From Planctomycetota bacterium (GTDB lineage Bacteria; Planctomycetota; Phycisphaerae; WQYP01), in NCBI GenBank assembly GCA_021826605.1, contig JAKAZF010000066.1, positions 1 to 9,456 on the forward strand: a stretch of DNA of 9,456 nt, in the 5' to 3' direction. A model generated the notes under the pieces. It made no database searches, was not told the origin of the DNA, and was given only the letters and a program-made list of their open reading frames with translations. How positions within the stretch are numbered: position 1 is the stretch's first letter; each line of letters opens with the position of its first letter. The position numbers and the translations under genes are program-made. Shown here in pieces: positions 6,292 to 9,456 of this stretch.

Positions 6292-7128
6292 TTACGGCTC
6301 CGGCACCAGTTCAAATGTCAGGGCCGCCGGTTGCGCATGGCCGGCCGCATCCACCGACGGGCCGTGGATGATCAGCTTGTCGATCACCAGTTTGCGATGG
6401 TTGAGTCGCAATTCCGTGGGGAATGGCCTGCCCGAAAATATGGCGGCAACCGAATGAACAATTTGCGGCGTGGCAACGCGGGCATAACGCGGACCGGCAT
6501 ACACATCAATAATTTTTTCCACCACAGGTGCCAAACGCGGCAGCAATGTTTTCAAACGGTTGATCAGCAGCGAAGGCGGCAACGGCAGATCACCGACATG
6601 CAAAGCATTGATGGTAATACGCGCCCGCGGTCCAGAGCCAAGATCAGGCAGTAAGGCCACATTGACGCCTGCACTGGCTACGGGCCGGCCCGGCATTCGG
6701 TTATCACGTACGGCAAAAGTAATTTGATTGTCAGTGAACCGGACGAACGGGTCGGTTAATCCAGGGAGCTTACGCGGCGGTGTTTTCTTCTTTTTCTCCA
6801 CGCGATACGCAACCGCCAGCAAGCTATTCACTTCGCGTTGGGTAATGGTCCAGGTAATCGTTCCGACATGGGGCTTTCGCAGTTTATTCCTTAAGGCCAT
6901 CAGGGAGGCCTGAGCGTGATCAGACTGGTTATAAACCGCATCACTCATGGTACGAATTGGACGATACCAGTACGGGGGAAGAAGGATCAACGCCAGGATG
7001 GCAGCAATAATCAGAGCGATCAGAATCAGGACGGCTAATATCCAGCTCGTACTTGATTTAGGACGGTAGCGTCGGCTTAAAAATCCCGAGCCTTTGCGCG
7101 GTCGCCCGGAGGCGGATCTTGTATTCAC
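6292..7128 (-). CDS. Single-pass membrane-anchored protein of unknown function
   Basis: I do not recognise this 278-residue protein with certainty. A Lys/Arg-rich N-terminus (about 1-27) precedes one strong hydrophobic helix (about 29-50, WILAVLILIALIIAAILAL), so by the positive-inside rule the C-terminal ~225 residues should face the periplasm. That domain is mixed alpha/beta in appearance, with ITQREVNSLL (95-104), a KKKK stretch at 112-115, and an alternating hydrophobic C-terminus. One anchor followed by an 'IT..EVN.LL' helix and later beta strands recalls YpmS/DUF2140 and DUF2993 lipid-binding-like proteins, but that is a shape resemblance only. GTG 7128 is chosen over GTG 7152 because a GGAGG site lies 5 nt upstream of it. 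It follows the DUF192 gene by 13 nt and precedes rsmA by 61 nt, which implies co-transcription. Confidence 0.8.
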   Translation of the reverse strand: MNTRSASGRPRKGSGFLSRRYRPKSSTSWILAVLILIALIIAAILALILLPPYWYRPIRTMSDAVYNQSDHAQASLMALRNKLRKPHVGTITWTITQREVNSLLAVAYRVEKKKKTPPRKLPGLTDPFVRFTDNQITFAVRDNRMPGRPVASAGVNVALLPDLGSGPRARITINALHVGDLPLPPSLLINRLKTLLPRLAPVVEKIIDVYAGPRYARVATPQIVHSVAAIFSGRPFPTELRLNHRKLVIDKLIIHGPSVDAAGHAQPAALTFELVPEP

Positions 7129-7133
7129 AGAGG

Positions 7134-7138
7134 CCTCC
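7134..7138 (-). promoter_or_regulatory. Ribosome binding site GGAGG deciding the GTG 7128 start
   Basis: GGAGG lies 5 nt upstream of GTG 7128, in the short gap after the DUF192 stop codon. The alternative in-frame GTG at 7152 would place this site inside the coding region and has no comparable site of its own. Confidence 0.7.
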
Positions 7139-7141
7139 AGA

Positions 7142-7690
7142 TCATGACGCACCGGTCGCTTTCCGGGATGGAGTTGAATATCGTTTTGGAATGCTTATGT
7201 GCATGGAGTCGCGCAAGTGCAGGCGTTGAAATTCACCGGCGTTGAGTTCGATTGCGTAATGGATCGGCTGGCCGCTGGGATATCGCTTTTTTCCATTATC
7301 GGGCGGCATGAAGTAGTGCCGCACAATGACGCCATGTTGATTAAGAAAAATCACATCAAGCGGAATCAAGGTATGTTTCATCCAGAAAGTTTGCGGCCTG
7401 ATGCGGCGAAATACAAACAACATACCGCAGTTGTTGGGCATTTTGTGAATAAACATCAAGCCGCGATCCCGCGTACGCGTGGACGCCGCCACCCAGAGTT
7501 TGACGGTTGTATGTCCCAGCATCACGTTCGCCTGCGGCAGGTTAGGATATCGGGCGGTGCGGCCGCGCACATCGCCGTGCATCTCAAAACAGAGGGCCAG
7601 GATCATGGCCGCCAGCACTGTTAATACTGCGCTCCATCCAGCCAGACGGGGCACTTTCAGAATTTTTTGGGGCGTTTCATTGGGTTTCAT
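7142..7690 (-). CDS. DUF192 family protein, N-terminally membrane-anchored or secreted
   Basis: The C-terminal two thirds match the DUF192 family: DRGLMF (75-80), NCGMLFVF (87-94), FWMKHTLIPLDVIFL (102-116), the VIVRHY strand, and YAIELNAG (145-152). The 182-residue length is typical for an exported member. The N-terminus has a charged stretch and then a hydrophobic helix (about 18-36), which acts as a signal anchor or signal peptide. C34 follows LAL, which is not a proper lipobox because the residue before the Cys is Leu, so a lipoprotein is unlikely. The family's function is not established. ATG 7690 has AGGA 8 nt upstream. It is the first gene of the minus-strand cluster and sits just downstream of the candidate promoter. 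Confidence 0.92.
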   Translation of the reverse strand: MKPNETPQKILKVPRLAGWSAVLTVLAAMILALCFEMHGDVRGRTARYPNLPQANVMLGHTTVKLWVAASTRTRDRGLMFIHKMPNNCGMLFVFRRIRPQTFWMKHTLIPLDVIFLNQHGVIVRHYFMPPDNGKKRYPSGQPIHYAIELNAGEFQRLHLRDSMHISIPKRYSTPSRKATGAS

Positions 7691-7915
7691 TCACTGCATC
7701 CTGCAACCGCTATCTAAGCTCCTTATTGTAGCGTGAAGTAGACTTTTTGGGTCAGATGAAACCCGCAAAACTCCAGGTGCCGAAATCGGCATGGGTTTTT
7801 GGGAATTCAGCCGTCATCACAGACTGTATTTCAGGGCGCAAAAGCTCTACTCTTCAGCAGCCGGTTAAGTGTACGTCGGAACGCACGTTAGCCGAAGACA
7901 AGCATCTATGATTAA
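7691..7915. other. Intergenic region between the pseudopilin gene and the DUF192 cluster
   Basis: This 225-base gap has to hold the 3' end of the pseudopilin transcript and the promoter of the DUF192 cluster. Besides TACAAT, I see a small hairpin TGCCG-AAAT-CGGCA (about 7781-7794). On the plus strand it is followed by TGGGTTTTT, which looks like a terminator pointing the wrong way for both neighbours. A weaker GTGCGT/ACGTAC hairpin lies near 7870-7886 on the minus strand without a T-run. No small gene is convincing. Confidence 0.5.
7725..7730 (-). promoter_or_regulatory. Candidate -10 box TACAAT for the five-gene minus-strand cluster
   Basis: TACAAT matches the sigma-70 -10 consensus at five of six positions and lies about 34 bases upstream of the DUF192 start. 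The best -35-like hexamer, CTGACC, is about 19 bases further upstream: longer spacing than ideal and only a partial match. The box lies in the one clearly non-coding gap ahead of the cluster, so it is the best candidate, but it is unproven. Confidence 0.4.
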
Positions 7916-8818
7916 TTAATTTCCAGGAAGCACATTAGACACATGCAATCCATTTTGCGGAATGGACTCCACGTGGCCATCACAAAATGTGGCGTTGGCG
8001 TCGCCGGTGGTAGGCGAATATGAATTATGACGATAGCGCAGGCCCTGATGATTGATAATCGAGGTTGTGGCGTCGGTATTTCCCGGATTCACGGGGATGG
8101 TGGTTGCAGACGTATAACTGCCATACTGCCAGGATAATTGACTGGGCGTCCAGGAAAATAGAAATGAGGCGCAATTGCCGCCGGGGAAACTCTGATTGGT
8201 ATCGCCGATTTCAATAACCTGCGCCGGATCAGCGATGGCGCTGTAATTGAGACTCTGATTCAGGGCATCGCCGGTAATGGGATTGGTAATGGGAACCAGA
8301 AACACATTAGGATTCGCCGCGTAATTAAGACCCCATTGGGCGACCATCGGTTCCACGCGATCCGGGCACCAGAAGATGGACGCCCATTTATCCGCTAAAT
8401 CCGGGGGAATATTTTCGCCAATGACGCCATTATTCGTCATCAGCACCGGCGGGCCGACCAAAAGATAAAAATCCAGATTAGCCCACTCTCCGAAGTATGA
8501 ATTATAGGAACTCACCACAAATTTGGGGTTGCCGTAGGTTCCATAGGGCAAGACCCCCTGCGATTGATTAATATATTCCAACGTCACCTGACCTAAACTG
8601 CGCAGACTCGCCTCACAGGCGGCAGTGCGTGCCAGCTCCCGCGCCCGCGAAATTGCCGGCAGCAAGATGGAAATTAGAATCACGATAATCAGCAGCACGA
8701 CCAGCATTTCTATGAGGGAAAATCCGCGGACGCTTTGACCTCCAGGCGCATTCCACGCTCTGACAGTTGGCAAGATTCCGCAGTCTGAATCGCCGGCGCG
8801 TTGATTATTCTTTCGCAT
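7916..8818 (-). CDS. Prepilin-type N-terminal cleavage/methylation protein (DUF1559-like pseudopilin with H..DG C-terminus)
   Basis: A 300-residue type-II-secretion/type-IV-pilus-like pseudopilin. The class-III signal peptide ends G32 | F33 with SLIEMLVVLLIIVILISILLPAISRARE following. This gives the consensus Phe+1 and Glu+5 (E37), then a hydrophobic helix. PilD-type peptidase would remove an unusually long 32-residue leader and N-methylate the Phe. The C-terminal part contains RYRHNSYSP, then NATFCDGHVES: a His followed some 17 residues later by the Cys-Asp-Gly-His turn. This is typical of the large planctomycete/verrucomicrobial 'H-x9-DG' pseudopilin-like families. ATG 8818 is chosen over the upstream in-frame codon at 8842 because GAGG lies 7 nt before it. 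Copies of such genes are usually numerous in these genomes and stand alone, and no secretion-machinery gene is nearby. Which pilus or secretion apparatus it joins is unknown. Confidence 0.9.
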   Translation of the reverse strand: MRKNNQRAGDSDCGILPTVRAWNAPGGQSVRGFSLIEMLVVLLIIVILISILLPAISRARELARTAACEASLRSLGQVTLEYINQSQGVLPYGTYGNPKFVVSSYNSYFGEWANLDFYLLVGPPVLMTNNGVIGENIPPDLADKWASIFWCPDRVEPMVAQWGLNYAANPNVFLVPITNPITGDALNQSLNYSAIADPAQVIEIGDTNQSFPGGNCASFLFSWTPSQLSWQYGSYTSATTIPVNPGNTDATTSIINHQGLRYRHNSYSPTTGDANATFCDGHVESIPQNGLHVSNVLPGN

Positions 8819-8825
8819 CCTACAA

Positions 8826-8829
8826 CCTC
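8826..8829 (-). promoter_or_regulatory. Ribosome binding site GAGG of the pseudopilin gene
   Basis: GAGG sits 7 nt upstream of ATG 8818 and fixes that start over the longer frame. Its distance from the foot of the leader hairpin is about 8 bases. Confidence 0.55.
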
Positions 8830-8837
8830 GCAAGCAG

Positions 8838-8872
8838 CGCACGCCCGGCCTATAACGCAGGCCCAGCGCGCA
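8838..8872 (-). promoter_or_regulatory. Long hairpin in the pseudopilin 5' leader
   Basis: On the minus strand, 14-base arms (8859-8872 and 8838-8851) pair with one G-G mismatch and three G-U wobbles around a 7-base loop. Read as plus-strand RNA, the wobbles become A-C mismatches, so the fold favours a minus-strand transcript. It ends about 8 bases before the GAGG site and could influence mRNA stability or ribosome access. There is no T-run, so it is not an intrinsic terminator for the upstream GH3 gene. No riboswitch family is recognised. Confidence 0.45.
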
Positions 8873-9008
8873 GCAGTAACCATGTCATATCGGCTGGGTT
8901 GCGAAAAATATTAAGACGATATTTTTTTTGGGACGCTTGCAGAAATGCGCGCACAACGACCGCCGTTCAGGCTCGAATTTGACCGACATTATCCGACGCA
9001 ATAATGAG

Positions 9009-9455
9009 TTATTCCCTCCGCGCGGTGCGACGTTCACTGACCACAAGATCAAAAGACGCCGGCTTACCCGACTGGGAATCCGATGAAATCCAAACATCAA
9101 AATGGCTGGGATCAACAAGCCATTTCCCGGCGGAACTGTAATACCCCAACTGACGATCCCCCAACGTGAATGTAAGTGTCTTTCGCTGACCCGGCAGCAG
9201 ATGTAGTCGCTGAAAGGCCACCAACTGCCGCACGGGGCGGCCGCCATCCTTGAAATACAGACCTCTGATATAAAGTTGCACGATCTCGGTGCCGGCACGG
9301 CTTCCTGAATTTGCGACCACCGCATGTGCACGGATAGTTCCACCGATTCGCAGCCTTGGGGCAGTTAATCGTACCGCACCTAAAGTGAAGTGGGTGTACG
9401 ACAGCCCATAGCCAAAGCAGAACTCCGGTTGGCGCGATCCGTCAATAAACTTACC
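9009..9455 (-). CDS. Glycoside hydrolase family 3 enzyme, C-terminal part (partial, runs off the right edge)
   Basis: The last 148 residues of a GH3-type beta-glucosidase or related exo-glycosidase are visible. The frame enters from the window edge without a start codon. PEFCFGYGLSYTHF (10-23 of the visible part) is the conserved end of the second alpha/beta domain, usually 'FPFGYGLSYT.F'. A fibronectin type III-like domain then runs from about residue 40 to 140, with VANSGSRAGTEIVQLYI, RPVRQLVAFQRL, LLPGQ and the closing strand FDVWISS. The catalytic nucleophile domain lies outside the window, so the substrate (beta-glucosides, xylosides or others) cannot be stated. It probably acts in polysaccharide breakdown and may be exported, but its N-terminus is not visible. 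The C-terminus ends in a short Arg-rich tail (ERRTARRE). Confidence 0.9.
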   Translation of the reverse strand, partial: GKFIDGSRQPEFCFGYGLSYTHFTLGAVRLTAPRLRIGGTIRAHAVVANSGSRAGTEIVQLYIRGLYFKDGGRPVRQLVAFQRLHLLPGQRKTLTFTLGDRQLGYYSSAGKWLVDPSHFDVWISSDSQSGKPASFDLVVSERRTARRE

Positions 9456-9456
9456 G

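Noticed and set aside
7781..7800. Hairpin followed by TTTTT on the plus strand as a terminator
   Set aside because: No plus-strand gene runs into it. Both neighbours are on the minus strand, where no T-run follows the stem.
8885..9343. 152-codon minus-strand frame overlapping the GH3 tail
   Set aside because: It is out of frame with the clear GH3 C-terminal domain and has no recognisable motif, so it is a shadow of the real gene.

Overview
The window reads as a bacterial chromosome segment, most likely from the Planctomycetota (Phycisphaerae-like). That placement is an inference from gene content: a DUF1559-like pseudopilin, an FHA-GAF histidine kinase, a two-domain Nif3, non-ATG starts, and patchy Shine-Dalgarno sites. 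No rRNA or other phylogenetic marker settles it. I see no tRNA, CRISPR array, insertion sequence or phage gene.

Left part (1-1486). A minus-strand PD-(D/E)XK nuclease-like gene (PDDEXK_4 type) is cut by an in-frame TGA close to the window edge, immediately after its catalytic core. About 320 bases without a gene follow, holding two inverted repeats, one of them REP-like. Next is a plus-strand ferritin-like/rubrerythrin-like protein in which both ExxH metal motifs read ExxQ. Its stop codon sits in the loop of a strong hairpin.

Centre (1487-7915). A plus-strand soluble FHA-GAF sensor histidine kinase ends 3 bp from the end of a convergent five-gene minus-strand cluster. In transcription order the cluster is a membrane-anchored DUF192 protein, a single-pass membrane protein of unknown function, rsmA/ksgA, a class-IV aminotransferase (PabC-like), and a Nif3/DUF34 metal protein. 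Gaps are -17 to +61 nt, so one transcript is likely. A TACAAT box upstream of DUF192 is the best promoter candidate.

Right part (7916-9456). A type-II-secretion-style pseudopilin with an H..DG C-terminus has a long hairpin in its leader. Beyond it lies the C-terminal part of a glycoside hydrolase family 3 enzyme that runs off the right edge.

Overall this is mostly housekeeping and lineage-typical sequence. I did not find a convincing new multi-gene system. The best second-look items are the ExxQ ferritin-like protein, the interrupted nuclease, the Tyr-for-His change in Nif3, the HisKA_2-like H-box in the FHA kinase, and the pseudopilin leader hairpin.
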